A stretch of DNA of 44,020 nt, taken from contig CAMWNT010000005.1 in assembly GCA_947175695.1 (NCBI GenBank), positions 1 through 44,020 of the forward strand, read 5' to 3'. Position numbers and translations under genes: made by a program. Within the stretch, counting starts at the first letter, position 1, and every line of letters begins with the position of its first letter. The DNA is from an uncultured Porphyromonadaceae bacterium (GTDB lineage Bacteria > Bacteroidota > Bacteroidia > Bacteroidales > Muribaculaceae). The notes below the pieces were generated by a model. The model was not told the origin of the DNA. It saw nothing but the letters and a program-made list of their open reading frames with translations, and did not search any database. Of the stretch, positions 24,379-32,865 are shown piece after piece.

Positions 24379-24410
24379 CAAAATTACTAAAAGATTATGA
24401 TATGCGCAAA
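24379..24410 (-). promoter_or_regulatory. pckA promoter
   Basis: Minus-strand TTTG (24407-24410), a 20-bp spacer and TAATTTTG (24379-24386) form a full Bacteroidetes consensus. The leader to the ATG at 24184 is about 190 nt and shows no known riboswitch. Confidence 0.65.
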
Positions 24411-24412
24411 TT

Positions 24413-24455
24413 TAGAAACGGTTTAAATTTAACTTTCATTCATTCAAAGAGAATT
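24413..24455. repeat. Solo arm of the foldback repeat family
   Basis: TTTAACTTTCATTCATTCAA and the following AGAG(A)ATTTT match the complement of the right half of the 12000-12197 element (TTTAACTTTCATTCACTCAA, then AGAGGATTTT). It lies between the pckA promoter and the birA stop codon. Confidence 0.6.
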
Positions 24456-24456
24456 T

Positions 24457-25308
24457 TCAGATGATGAAGGCGACTTCTTTGAAGAGGTAGGAGTGGGGGG
24501 CGCTCTCTTCGGGGTCGATGTCGCGGCGGAGCAGCAGGCGTCCGTCGGGCATGACGTCGTCGATGATGCCGTTGAAAACGACGCCCGTAGCGGCGTCGCG
24601 GAAGGGCCATGCGCGACCGTCGCCGCGATAGAGGCGCGCGCGGAAGGCATCGTGGAGCAGACTCCGGCCCCGCGCGGTCGAGGTCAGCGGCATGTATTCG
24701 CGCAGGGTCCACATGAAGGTGCGGGCGAGGCGTTCGAGATCGACGCTCTGCCCGGTCAGCATGGCGATGCTCGTCGGATTGGGCGCGTCGCTGACAAACC
24801 GGAGCTGATTGGCGTTGATGCCGGCGGAAATGACAGTGCGCAGTATGCGTTGCGAGTCGATCGAGTGGTCGATGAGGATGCCGCAGATCTTGCTGTCGGC
24901 CACATAGATGTCGTTGGGCCATTTGACCGTCGCTTCGAGCCCGTAGGCGCGGAGCGTCGTGACGACGGCGAGGGCCGTGGCTTCGGAGATGCAGAATTGC
25001 TGCGTGGGCCGGAGGTCGGTGGGGCGCACGACAAGACTGAATGTCAGATTCTTCTCGGGTTCGGATTCCCAGCTGTTGCCGCGCTGTCCGCGACCTGCGG
25101 TCTGCCGCCGTGCGGCTATCATCCGATATTCGGGAATGTCGGCATTTTCGGGAGTCTTGAGCCTAATGTGGGTTGACTCCGTCTCGTCGAGCCCTATGAT
25201 CTCGGGGGGAGGAAGCTGACGCAGTATGCCGATTTTTCCCGGCGAGGGGAGGAGCATCTCTTTCGCGGGAAGCATCGCTTCGGTCCATATCGTGAATTTA
25301 ACGGCCAT
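24457..25308 (-). CDS. birA: Biotin-[acetyl-CoA-carboxylase] ligase
   Basis: 283 residues from ATG 25308; internal ATGs 11 and 17 residues in would give a more usual length. It attaches biotin to carrier proteins of biotin-dependent carboxylases through biotinyl-AMP. The ligase motifs are GLDETESTH, the flexible loop RRQTAGRGQRGNSWES, KWPNDIYVADSKICGILID and the C-terminal SH3-like part (VFNGIIDDVMPDGRLLLRRD). No N-terminal DNA-binding domain is present, so it is the ligase-only (group I) type and not a repressor. A repeat-family dyad lies right upstream of the start. Confidence 0.9.
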   Translation of the reverse strand: MAVKFTIWTEAMLPAKEMLLPSPGKIGILRQLPPPEIIGLDETESTHIRLKTPENADIPEYRMIAARRQTAGRGQRGNSWESEPEKNLTFSLVVRPTDLRPTQQFCISEATALAVVTTLRAYGLEATVKWPNDIYVADSKICGILIDHSIDSQRILRTVISAGINANQLRFVSDAPNPTSIAMLTGQSVDLERLARTFMWTLREYMPLTSTARGRSLLHDAFRARLYRGDGRAWPFRDAATGVVFNGIIDDVMPDGRLLLRRDIDPEESAPHSYLFKEVAFII

Positions 25309-25314
25309 ATTTTT

Positions 25315-25342
25315 TAATCGTGTTAAAAGTAAACACTCTCTT
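25315..25342. repeat. Dyad repeat (foldback-family arm) before birA
   Basis: On the minus strand AGAGTGTTTACTTTTAACAC and then GATTAAA closely match the left arm of the 12000-12197 element. It fills the short gap between the upstream stop (25341) and the birA ATG (25308). Confidence 0.6.
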
Positions 25343-26738
25343 AGCGGGCGTAGGCGCCGAGGGTCGGCCTGCCGGCCGAGAGCCGATAGACGTCGTTCAT
25401 GTCGTAGAGCGTGGGCTCGGCGGTCAGAGCCGGATCGCCGGCATCGATCGCGGGGCTCCCCTCTTTGAGCTCATAGTTGAAGTAATAGTCTTCGCGGATG
25501 GTCTCGAATAGCGGATCTTCGCCCCATAGGCAGTGGATGAAGTTGTCGTCGTCGGAGCCTTCGGATTTCAGCAGGGTGTAGCGGAGGAATACGTCGGCGC
25601 CGGTCAGATCGCCGCAGTTGATGTCGGATGCGAGTCCGTAGATGATGCAGTTGTTGAAGTCGGCGTGCATCAGCGGCAGCGGGTTGTCGTAGGCGTCGTC
25701 GGGCAGAAGATGATAGAGCGAGAGGAGGGGCCGGCTGACGACGCTGAAAAGATAGTAGTTGGCGATCGTGCATTGCGAGAAGAGGTGGGAGCCTCCGGTC
25801 AGACTGACCACAGCGTCGGCCGCCTCGGAAAAGACGCAGCCGTAGGCGTCGACCTTGGCGTAGCGCGAGTCGATGACAGTGCCTTGCGAGTTGTGGAGCC
25901 AGGAGTTGACGAGGGTCAGTTTCTGTCGGTCGGTATTGGCGGTGGAGTCGATGGTCAGTCCGCTGACAGTGGATCGCATGTCGACATATTCGAGGTGATT
26001 GTCGAATGATCCGGCGGCGATGCGCACGCCGTGCCATTGGCCGGCGAGGATGTCGTAGCCGACATCGGGGAGCACATTGTCGAGTCGGTCGCCGCGCAGC
26101 TGGATCATTTTGCCGGGGAGACCGCGCGCGTCGATTGTGCCCTCTACGGTCAGCTTCGCATTGTCGTGGAATAGGATGCGTGCACCGGGCTCGATGCGCA
26201 GTGTCGCGCCCGGGGCGACGGTCAGCGAATCGAACACGACGTATGGCCGGTCGGCGGTCAGCGTCATGTCGGAGTCGAATGTGACGCCGTTGAGGCGGGT
26301 GACGTTCTGGCCGAAGGCTTCGATGGTGACGGTCTGTTCGTTGCCGTTGAGGGCGAAGATGAGTTCGTCGGTCACTTCATAGGGGCGGTCGGCCTGACTC
26401 TCGGGGAGATAGCATTCGATGAATATGAAGATCGAGTCGCCGCCGCGGATCTCGACGTTGGAGAATTGGTCGCCGCTGACGCCGTCGACGTTAAGCGAGA
26501 AGGGGGAGTCGGGATTGCGGAGCCGTATAGAGGAGATGACGACCCCTTTTTTATTGCGGTTGAACACTCTCAGTCGGGCCGTCGTGCTGCCGACATCGGT
26601 AAAGATCGTGTCAAACGATACAGTGTCGGTTGAAAATTCCAGTCGTGCGGAGGGGGATGAAGTGACATCGTCGGAAATACACGATGAAAAACCCCAGGCG
26701 GCGGCCATAGCCAGCAATATATAAAGGAGAAATCTCAT
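25341..26738 (-). CDS. Outer-membrane lipoprotein with right-handed beta-helix
   Basis: 465 residues from ATG 26738 (MRFLLYILLAMAAAWGFSSC). Cys20 follows a lipobox, so it is a lipoprotein. Residues ~30-140 form an Ig-like domain of the DUF1573/ASPM type (STDTVSFDTIFTDVGSTTAR). Residues ~165-440 show parallel beta-helix ladders (LTVAPGATLRIEPGARILFH, WHGVRIAAGSFDNHLEYVDM) ending SPAIDAGDPALT...RPTLGAYAR, as in pectate-lyase-like and choice-of-anchor proteins. No catalytic site is evident. It runs divergently from lpxB across a repeat-bearing intergenic region, and birA follows closely downstream. Confidence 0.88.
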   Translation of the reverse strand: MRFLLYILLAMAAAWGFSSCISDDVTSSPSARLEFSTDTVSFDTIFTDVGSTTARLRVFNRNKKGVVISSIRLRNPDSPFSLNVDGVSGDQFSNVEIRGGDSIFIFIECYLPESQADRPYEVTDELIFALNGNEQTVTIEAFGQNVTRLNGVTFDSDMTLTADRPYVVFDSLTVAPGATLRIEPGARILFHDNAKLTVEGTIDARGLPGKMIQLRGDRLDNVLPDVGYDILAGQWHGVRIAAGSFDNHLEYVDMRSTVSGLTIDSTANTDRQKLTLVNSWLHNSQGTVIDSRYAKVDAYGCVFSEAADAVVSLTGGSHLFSQCTIANYYLFSVVSRPLLSLYHLLPDDAYDNPLPLMHADFNNCIIYGLASDINCGDLTGADVFLRYTLLKSEGSDDDNFIHCLWGEDPLFETIREDYYFNYELKEGSPAIDAGDPALTAEPTLYDMNDVYRLSAGRPTLGAYAR

Positions 26739-26771
26739 TTTATTGGTCGCGAAGTTGGAAATCAGAAATAG

Positions 26772-26917
26772 AAGTGTTAAATTTGAACGATTTACGACTA
26801 TCTCCCGCATCGCTCACACTCTTGAGGGGTGAGCGAGAGCGCATCGGAGTCCGGGTCGCTCGGTAGAGTCCGAGCGTATGTCGGATTTCTTCAATCGTGT
26901 TGAATTCAAACACACTC
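26772..26917. mobile_element. Foldback-family element between the lipoprotein gene and lpxB
   Basis: The left end (GTGTTAAATTTGAACGATT, ~26774-26795) and right end (complement of AGAGTGTGTTTGAATTCAAC, 26889-26917) form imperfect terminal inverted repeats. Inside are two small hairpins, CGCTCAC/GTGAGCG (26811-26838) and CGCTCGG/CCGAGCG (26855-26880). Confidence 0.5.
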
Positions 26918-26918
26918 T

Positions 26919-26950
26919 AAATATTAACGCCGTAAAAGCGTTAATATTTT
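26919..26950. terminator. Terminator-like hairpin upstream of lpxB
   Basis: AATATTAACGC / GCGTTAATATT arms (11 bp) with a 7-nt loop, then TTT on the plus strand. It lies between divergent genes, 40 bp before lpxB, so it may be an attenuator or part of the repeat element. Confidence 0.5.
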
Positions 26951-26991
26951 TCAGTCGCGACGGGAGCTGAATTAAACCGTTTCTAAGAAAC

Positions 26992-28119
26992 ATGAAGATA
27001 TTTCTTGTGGCCGGAGAGGCTTCGGGGGATCTGCACGCGTCGCGATTGATCGAATCGTTGCGGAAGCAGGATGAGGGGTGTGAGATCCGCTTCATTGGAG
27101 GCGACCTGATGGCGGTGAAGGCCGGACGCGATCCGGAGCTTCATTATTCGAATTTGAATGTTATGGGGTTTTCGGAGGTGATCCGCAATCTCGGAAAGAT
27201 CTTTCGCAATCTTCGGCTTGCGAAGGATATGATCCGTCGTTTTCGGCCTGACGTATTGATCCTTGTCGATTTTCCGGGGTTCAATCTTCGGCTTGCGAAA
27301 TTCGCGTCGCGACTGGGGATAAGGGTCGATTATTATATCTCGCCGAAGTTGTGGGCCTGGAAGGAATGGCGGATCAAGACGGTGAAGAAGTATGTCGACC
27401 GCATGTATTCGATCCTGCCGTTTGAGCCTGATTTTTATCGCAAGCGAGGCTACGACCGGTGTGTCTACGTAGGCAATCCGTCGGTCGAGGAGATCGCTTA
27501 TGCGATGGGTCACATCTCGCCGCTGCGCCATTTCAAGGAGCGCCAGGGGATCGACGACGACCGACCGATTATCGCGCTTGTGCCCGGCTCGCGCCGTGGT
27601 GAGATTCGCAATAATCTGCCGCTGATGATCGAGGCGGCGAAGCGTTATCCCGATTTTCAATATGTTGTGGCGGCGGCTCCGTCGATTCCGGAGAAGTTCT
27701 ATCGGGAGGTGGCTCGCGATCCGGGACTGAAGGTGGCTTTCGGTGCGACACCGACGCTGGTGAAGTATTCGCGCGCCGCGCTCGTCACATCGGGCACAGC
27801 CACACTCGAGACCGCGCTGGTGGGCACTCCTCAGGTCGTATGCTATCGTGCCAACGGCAAGAAGTGGTCGTATAAGATAATGGAGAAGCTGCTTAAGGTG
27901 AAGTATGTCTCGTTGCCGAATCTGATCGTAGGGAATGCCGTTGTGCCGGAGTTGCTCGTGAATCGCTGCACTGTGCCCCACATCTGCCGGGAGCTTTCGC
28001 CGCTGCTCCAGCCCTCGCCGAAGCGCGACTGGCAGCTCAACGGCTATCGGATGATGACACGCAAGCTCGGCACCCACAACGCCCCCGAATACGCAGCCGA
28101 ACTAATCCTCGCCGACTGA
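26992..28119 (+). CDS. lpxB: Lipid-A-disaccharide synthase
   Basis: 375 residues, GT19 family; joins UDP-2,3-diacylglucosamine and lipid X at the inner-membrane face to form the lipid A disaccharide. The N-terminal signature VAGEASGDLHASRLI is at 6-20. Other conserved segments are MGFSEVIRNLGKIF, VDFPGFNLRLAKFA, YYISPKLWAWKEWRIKTVKK, ILPFEPDFYRKRG, VGNPSVEEI, ALVPGSRRGEIRNNLPLM, TSGTATLETALVGTPQVVCY and LPNLIVGNAVVPELLVNRCT. It is the only clear plus-strand gene in the window. Downstream lies a large inverted repeat and a terminator shared with the convergent GH31 gene. Confidence 0.96.
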   Translation: MKIFLVAGEASGDLHASRLIESLRKQDEGCEIRFIGGDLMAVKAGRDPELHYSNLNVMGFSEVIRNLGKIFRNLRLAKDMIRRFRPDVLILVDFPGFNLRLAKFASRLGIRVDYYISPKLWAWKEWRIKTVKKYVDRMYSILPFEPDFYRKRGYDRCVYVGNPSVEEIAYAMGHISPLRHFKERQGIDDDRPIIALVPGSRRGEIRNNLPLMIEAAKRYPDFQYVVAAAPSIPEKFYREVARDPGLKVAFGATPTLVKYSRAALVTSGTATLETALVGTPQVVCYRANGKKWSYKIMEKLLKVKYVSLPNLIVGNAVVPELLVNRCTVPHICRELSPLLQPSPKRDWQLNGYRMMTRKLGTHNAPEYAAELILAD

Positions 28120-28194
28120 TACCGCCCGTCATCCCGCCCGACATACCCTCCCACGCCCGTCGCCCCTTCGCGCGAAATCCAACCGTGCGCAGCT

Positions 28195-28410
28195 TTAACT
28201 GGGAAGAGGGGCTTAACTGGGAGGAGGGGCGCCCTCGCCCCTCGGTTGCTGCGACCAACCCGAAGCAGGCGATTCTCCCTGAGACAGTAGTCGTCACCGT
28301 TAGTCTATGCGAACGTCGTCGTAACCGAGGGGCGAGGGCGCCCCTCCTCCCAGTTAAGCCCCTCCTCCCAGTTAAGCGTCGCCTCTCGGTAAAGCCCCTC
28401 CTCCCGTTAA
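28195..28410. repeat. Inverted 18-bp minisatellite with a 40-bp perfect inverted repeat
   Basis: The left side has two tandem 18-bp units (TTAACTGGGARGAGGGGC, 28195-28230). The right side has about four units of the complement (28340-28410), the third and fourth degenerate. The core, 28208-28247 and 28323-28362, is a 40-bp perfect inverted repeat around a 75-bp loop. It lies between convergent genes; the rest of 28120-28559 holds only the terminator at 28502. Confidence 0.85.
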
Positions 28411-28501
28411 CCGACTTCGTCTCTGAATCGTTCGATAAAGGGGACGGATTGCCCCTTTGAGGTAGACGCGGCAATAGCGTTGCAACAGGCATGATAAAAT
28501 G

Positions 28502-28537
28502 ACATCGGCTACAACTCGCGGGGGGTGTAGCCGATGT
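28502..28537. terminator. Terminator between convergent lpxB and GH31 genes
   Basis: Perfect 12-bp arms ACATCGGCTACA / TGTAGCCGATGT with a 12-nt loop, followed by CATTTTAT on the minus strand and TATTAG on the plus strand. It lies 22 bp after the GH31 stop. Confidence 0.75.
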
Positions 28538-28559
28538 TATTAGCGTTAGCGGGAGGGGA

Positions 28560-31001
28560 TTATTTGATGGTGATGTCGGTGCGGCTGTGGTCGTAGGGGA
28601 AGACGATGGTGGCGGTGCGGGTGGCCGCGTCGTAGATGTAGCCGTATTGGCGGATCGCCTTGCGCGAGAGTGCGCGCTGAAGGGTGATGCCGTTCCATAC
28701 AATCTTCTTCGGTGCTGCGACGCCGACTACGTTGAGATCAATCATGCGACCTTCGGGCATGCCGACATAGCCACCGGTCGTGGAGAGACCGATATTGATC
28801 TTGCCATCGGCCTTTTCACCGGTGAATTCAAGCCATGCATACTCCTCCTTCGCGATCGACTCGGGCGACTTGCGGTCGTCGTCGAAAAGACGATAGGAAG
28901 TCTTCTCGGCCGAAGGATAATAGCGCACTGTGAGGAATGTCGGATCATACTCCGATGTGTTCTCGATCGGACGAGTGTACTGAGGAATGAACGAGCCGGC
29001 CTTGACGAAGATCGGGAGCACGTCGAGCGGTGCTTTGACATCATAGGAGCGACCGCCGGCATACTTCTGCGCCGGATTCCACCACGAGATCCACTCGCCC
29101 TTCGGGAAGAGCACCTTGCGCGAGCGCGCGCCCTGAGTCATCACCGGGGCGATCAGCACATTCTTGCCCCACATATACTCATCCTGCACATTCGCGAACT
29201 CCTCGCCCGGATTCTCGCCGTCGAAGTTGATCGGCAGAGCCAGGGGCAAGCCCTCGATCGCGTTGAGTGCGGCGAGGGTATAGTTGTAGGGGAGCCACTC
29301 ATAGCGCATACGGATATACTTCTTGTTGATCTTCTCATGCTCGGGATAGTGATACGGTTCGGGCTTGACTGTGGCGTGGGTCCGGAGCACGGGCGTGAAA
29401 GTGCCCATCTCAAGCCATCTGACGTAAAGCTCCGGATCTACCGGATGATTTTGATCGACGGCGAAGCCACCGATGTCCGAACTCATATAGCCAAGACCCG
29501 AAAGGCCGGAATTGAGCATCAGATTGACCTGCGGACCGAAGCCTCCCCAGGAGCGCGACACGTCGGTGGTCCAGGGAGCCACGGCATAACGCTGCAGGCC
29601 GGCTGTGCCGCCGCGCATCATCAGCAGCGGACGCATGTCGGGATAGCTCTCGCGCAGACCGTCGTAGATCAATCGCGACCATTCATTGCCATAGACGTTG
29701 TGGTATTGCGATGCGGTCTGGCCGTTGGAATGCACCATTGTCAGCGGATGCACCTCCGGCTCGCCGAGGTCGCCCCACCAGCCTGCCAGGCCGTCGGCCG
29801 TCAGATCCATCAGTCGGTTGCGGAGCCATTCGCGAGTTGCGGGATTGGAAACGTCAAACATGCCGGCGTCGCCCACCCATGTCGTCACGTCGTGGGTATT
29901 CCCTTCGGCATCCTTGACGAGCATGCCCTGCTCCGAAAGGAGATTATAGTTGTCGATGGCGCCGTTTTTATTGATATAGGGCTGTGAGATGACCACCATA
30001 CTGACTCCCTCGCGCTTCAGCGAATCGAGCATCGCGCGATGGTCGGGCCATTGCTCCGGATTCCATTCGAGGCGACCCATGTCGCTCTCTTGGCCATACC
30101 AGTAAAGGTCGAGGATGATACCGTCGACGGGATATCCGCGAGTCTTCAGCGAATCGATGACGCCGAGAGTCTCCGCCTGGGTGCGATAGCCATATTTCGA
30201 AGTGATATAGCCGAGCGACCAAAGCGGGGGAAGGGGCTGAGTGCCCGTCAGGCGCGAATAATTCGAAGCCACGCCGGCCAGATTCTTCTCCTTGCCGCCG
30301 CCGATGAAATAATACGAAAGGGCGCGCGGAGTCGGGGATGTATAGCTTATCGTGTCGTTGCCGAGGCGAAGGGCAGCCGCGTCATAATCGTCGAAGAGGA
30401 CGCCGAAGCCACGGTCGGAGGCGAAATAAGGCACAGAGATGCCCATCTGCGAGATGCGCGGATCCCCCTTGGTGTAGCCGTAGTTCTGGCGGTTGTACAT
30501 CGAAAGGCTGTCGCCGTTGAGGCGCAGACTGTGGCCGCGCTCGCCGGCGCCGTAGAGATTTCCGACGCCATGACCCGAGAAGGTCACGTTGTGCACAGGC
30601 GAATTGTTGTCGACGCCATCGAGCTCGGAGAGCAGTTCGTTGCCCTCGGTGTCGTAAAAGCGCACGCGACCGGTCGCGCGGTCGACCACGACCTTGATGT
30701 TCTCAGTCATGATGTCGACACGGTCGTGCCATATGAAATGGCGCACATCGGTCGGCGCAGGCTCCATGACAGCCGACTGCGACGGGAAATAGAGGGCTGC
30801 CGCAGAGTCTTTCGGAAGCACTGTGACGCGGAAAATGTCGGCGTTCATCGGAGTGACGCGCACGATGTCGCCGTTGTGTGTCGCCACTTGAATCGTATTG
30901 TCAGGCATCCGCGTGACAATGTTGGGCGCGAGAATCGAGGCCGCTCCGGCCACTCCGGCCCCCAGCATGAAAAGGCCCGGAAATAATCGTTTCATAGTCA
31001 T
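28560..31001 (-). CDS. Glycoside hydrolase family 31 (alpha-glucosidase/alpha-xylosidase type)
   Basis: 813 residues with a signal peptide (MTMKRLFPGLFMLGAGVAGA); a second ATG two codons in (30995) is equally possible. An N-terminal beta-sandwich (~30-250) with LYGAGERGHSLRLNGDSLSM precedes the (beta/alpha)8 barrel. The nucleophile is Asp411 in GWWGDLGEPEVHP and the acid/base Asp480 in APWTTDVSRSWGG. Substrate-side residues IILDLYWYGQ and the C-terminal beta domains (KVLFPKGEWISWWNPAQKYA) follow. GH31 enzymes release alpha-linked glucose, xylose or galactose; sequence alone does not settle which. It appears exported, probably periplasmic, and is not in a visible PUL (no SusC/D nearby). Confidence 0.93.
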   Translation of the reverse strand: MTMKRLFPGLFMLGAGVAGAASILAPNIVTRMPDNTIQVATHNGDIVRVTPMNADIFRVTVLPKDSAAALYFPSQSAVMEPAPTDVRHFIWHDRVDIMTENIKVVVDRATGRVRFYDTEGNELLSELDGVDNNSPVHNVTFSGHGVGNLYGAGERGHSLRLNGDSLSMYNRQNYGYTKGDPRISQMGISVPYFASDRGFGVLFDDYDAAALRLGNDTISYTSPTPRALSYYFIGGGKEKNLAGVASNYSRLTGTQPLPPLWSLGYITSKYGYRTQAETLGVIDSLKTRGYPVDGIILDLYWYGQESDMGRLEWNPEQWPDHRAMLDSLKREGVSMVVISQPYINKNGAIDNYNLLSEQGMLVKDAEGNTHDVTTWVGDAGMFDVSNPATREWLRNRLMDLTADGLAGWWGDLGEPEVHPLTMVHSNGQTASQYHNVYGNEWSRLIYDGLRESYPDMRPLLMMRGGTAGLQRYAVAPWTTDVSRSWGGFGPQVNLMLNSGLSGLGYMSSDIGGFAVDQNHPVDPELYVRWLEMGTFTPVLRTHATVKPEPYHYPEHEKINKKYIRMRYEWLPYNYTLAALNAIEGLPLALPINFDGENPGEEFANVQDEYMWGKNVLIAPVMTQGARSRKVLFPKGEWISWWNPAQKYAGGRSYDVKAPLDVLPIFVKAGSFIPQYTRPIENTSEYDPTFLTVRYYPSAEKTSYRLFDDDRKSPESIAKEEYAWLEFTGEKADGKINIGLSTTGGYVGMPEGRMIDLNVVGVAAPKKIVWNGITLQRALSRKAIRQYGYIYDAATRTATIVFPYDHSRTDITIK

Positions 31002-31020
31002 AAGGTTAAATAAATAAGAT

Positions 31021-31064
31021 GGGCCGGGCAGTCTGCCTGCAGTATCAGGCGCGATGCCCGGCCC
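31021..31064 (-). terminator. Terminator of the carboxynorspermidine dehydrogenase gene
   Basis: GGGCCGGGCA / TGCCCGGCCC arms with an inner GCCTG/CAGGC stem, followed on the minus strand by ATCTTATTTATTT. It starts 9 bp after the stop at 31074. Confidence 0.8.
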
Positions 31065-31073
31065 CGGTAAAAA

Positions 31074-32276
31074 TCAGTCGTTGAATTCAAGATCGCCGTC
31101 GACGATGACATGCCAGGGGAGACCCGACTTCGAAAGCTTCTCGAGGAAGGGATCGGGATCGAACTCCTCGACGTTGTGCACGCCGGGCATCACCCACTTG
31201 CCTGTCAGGAACATATAAGCGCCGACCATTGCGGGGACGCCGGTGGTGTAGCTGACAGCCTGCGCGCCTGTCTCTTTGTAGGCGTCCTGGTGGGAGCAGT
31301 TGTTGTAGATGTAATAAGTCGAAGGCTTGCCCTCTTTGTCGAGGCCGGAGATGCGGCATCCGATCGAGGTCTCGCCGGTGTAGTTCTCTCCGAGCGAGCC
31401 GGGATCGGGCAGCACAGCCTTCAGGAACTGGATCGGGATGATCTCCTTGCCCTCATACATGATCGGATCGATGCGGGCCATGCCGATGTCCTGGATCACA
31501 CGGAGATGAGTCAGATATTCCTGGCCGAAGGTCATCCAGAAGCGGGCGCGCTTGATGGTCGGGAAGTTCAGCACGAGCGACTCCAGCTCTTCGTGATAGA
31601 GGAGATACGACTCTCGCTCGCCGATGTTGGGATAGTTGAGGGGCTGATGGATCTCGAGGTTTTCGGTCTCCACCCATTCGCCGTCCTGCCAGTATTTACC
31701 CTTTTGGGTAATTTCGCGGATGTTGATCTCGGGGTTGAAGTTGGTGGCGAATGCCTTGCCGTGGTTGCCGGCGTTGCAGTCGACGATGTCGAGATACTCC
31801 ATTTTGGAGAAATGATGCTTGGCCGCATAGGCGGTGAACACGGCCGACACGCCCGGGTCGAATCCGCAGCCGAGGATCGCGGTCAGGCCGGCCTTCTCGA
31901 AGCGCTCGCGATAGGCCCACTGCCATGAATATTCGAAATGCGCCTCATCCTTGGGCTCATAGTTGGCTGTGTCGAGATAGTTGACGCCACACTGCAGGCA
32001 GGCTTCCATGATCGTCAGATCCTGATAGGGGAGAGCCACGTTGATGCAGATGTCGGGACGATGGCGATTGAAGAGCTCTACAAGCTGCTCTACGCTGTCG
32101 GCATCGACCTGATCGGTGGTGATATTGTCGACGCCGAGTTTCTTGGCGATGGCGTCACACTTTTCGCGTCTTCTCGATGCGAGCACGATCTCGGAGAAAA
32201 CCTCCGGATTCTGGGCACACTTTGCAGCGACAACGCTGCCGACGCCGCCGGCGCCGATAATCAAAACTTTTCCCAT
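31074..32276 (-). CDS. Carboxynorspermidine/carboxyspermidine dehydrogenase (saccharopine dehydrogenase family)
   Basis: 400 residues. The Rossmann motif GAGGVGSVVAAKCAQ is at 8-22, followed by a saccharopine-dehydrogenase-like C-terminal domain (ILGCGFDPGVSAVFTAYAAK, VDCNAGNHGKAFATNFNPEI, GCRISGLDKEGKPSTYYIYN, YTTGVPAMVGAYMFLTGKW). This subfamily condenses putrescine or diaminopropane with aspartate semialdehyde using NADPH, making carboxyspermidine/carboxynorspermidine. Its partner decarboxylase (NspC) is not in the window. This is the usual spermidine route in gut Bacteroidetes. It has its own terminator; tsaE lies upstream. Confidence 0.9.
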   Translation of the reverse strand: MGKVLIIGAGGVGSVVAAKCAQNPEVFSEIVLASRRREKCDAIAKKLGVDNITTDQVDADSVEQLVELFNRHRPDICINVALPYQDLTIMEACLQCGVNYLDTANYEPKDEAHFEYSWQWAYRERFEKAGLTAILGCGFDPGVSAVFTAYAAKHHFSKMEYLDIVDCNAGNHGKAFATNFNPEINIREITQKGKYWQDGEWVETENLEIHQPLNYPNIGERESYLLYHEELESLVLNFPTIKRARFWMTFGQEYLTHLRVIQDIGMARIDPIMYEGKEIIPIQFLKAVLPDPGSLGENYTGETSIGCRISGLDKEGKPSTYYIYNNCSHQDAYKETGAQAVSYTTGVPAMVGAYMFLTGKWVMPGVHNVEEFDPDPFLEKLSKSGLPWHVIVDGDLEFND

Positions 32277-32331
32277 TTCTTTATATTGTTTGATTTTTAT
32301 TCATGATTTAGAGAGGCCGTCGCGGGGGCGA

Positions 32332-32766
32332 TTATTCGCTGTCGGATGCGTCGAAGCGCAGCGTGCGGCTGCCGTCGGGATTGACCGTGATGCCTACTCT
32401 CAGCGCGTCGTCGGGAAGGAATTCCTCCACTCTGTCGGGCCATTCCACAAGGCAGAGCGCGCCGGAATAGAAGTAGTCTTCGATGCCCATGTCTTCAGCT
32501 TCGCGGCTATCTTCGATGCGATAGCAGTCGAAATGATAGATCAACGCGCCGGAATCGGCCGAACGATATTCGTTGACAATGGCGAATGTCGGCGACGAAG
32601 CTTCATCCTCTACCCCTAGGCGGCGGCAGATTTCAGCGATAAGGGTGGTCTTTCCGGCGCCCATTTCGGCGTCGAACACAACTACCGTGTGATTCCCCAG
32701 CGAGTCGATCAGTGTGTCGGCCGCGCGGGTCAGTTCAGAGAGATCTTTGATTTGAACTTCCATCAT
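32332..32766 (-). CDS. tsaE: tRNA threonylcarbamoyladenosine biosynthesis ATPase TsaE
   Basis: 144 residues from ATG 32766 (an ATG one codon later is equally likely; further upstream only TTG is available). The P-loop FDAEMGAGKTTLIAEICRRL is at ~31-50, then SSPTFAIVNEY and LIYHFDCYRIED, and the C-terminal LVEWPDR signature. TsaE drives the TsaB-TsaD complex that makes t6A37 on ANN-decoding tRNAs. Length is normal. It is followed by the carboxynorspermidine gene 55 bp downstream; no functional link is evident. Confidence 0.94.
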   Translation of the reverse strand: MMEVQIKDLSELTRAADTLIDSLGNHTVVVFDAEMGAGKTTLIAEICRRLGVEDEASSPTFAIVNEYRSADSGALIYHFDCYRIEDSREAEDMGIEDYFYSGALCLVEWPDRVEEFLPDDALRVGITVNPDGSRTLRFDASDSE

Positions 32767-32825
32767 TTCCAAAGTATAACTTATATATAACGGTTTTCCG
32801 GGCTGTCCGGATGGGTCGCGAAGTG

Positions 32826-32856
32826 TTAGAGAGTGTTTGAATTTAACACGTTTAAA
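32826..32856. repeat. Dyad repeat (foldback-family arm) before tsaE
   Basis: TTAGAGAGTGTTTGAATTTA and then ACACGTTTAAACG match the left arm of the 12000-12197 element. It lies between the small BspA-like gene's stop and tsaE. Confidence 0.6.
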
Positions 32857-32865
32857 CGCTTGGCG

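Noticed and set aside
28195-28410. CRISPR array
   Set aside because: The units are direct 18-bp tandem repeats without spacers, arranged as an inverted pair; no cas gene nearby.
28587-29987. 466-codon plus-strand frame opposite the GH31 gene
   Set aside because: Antisense to a gene with all catalytic motifs; no start context or domain of its own.
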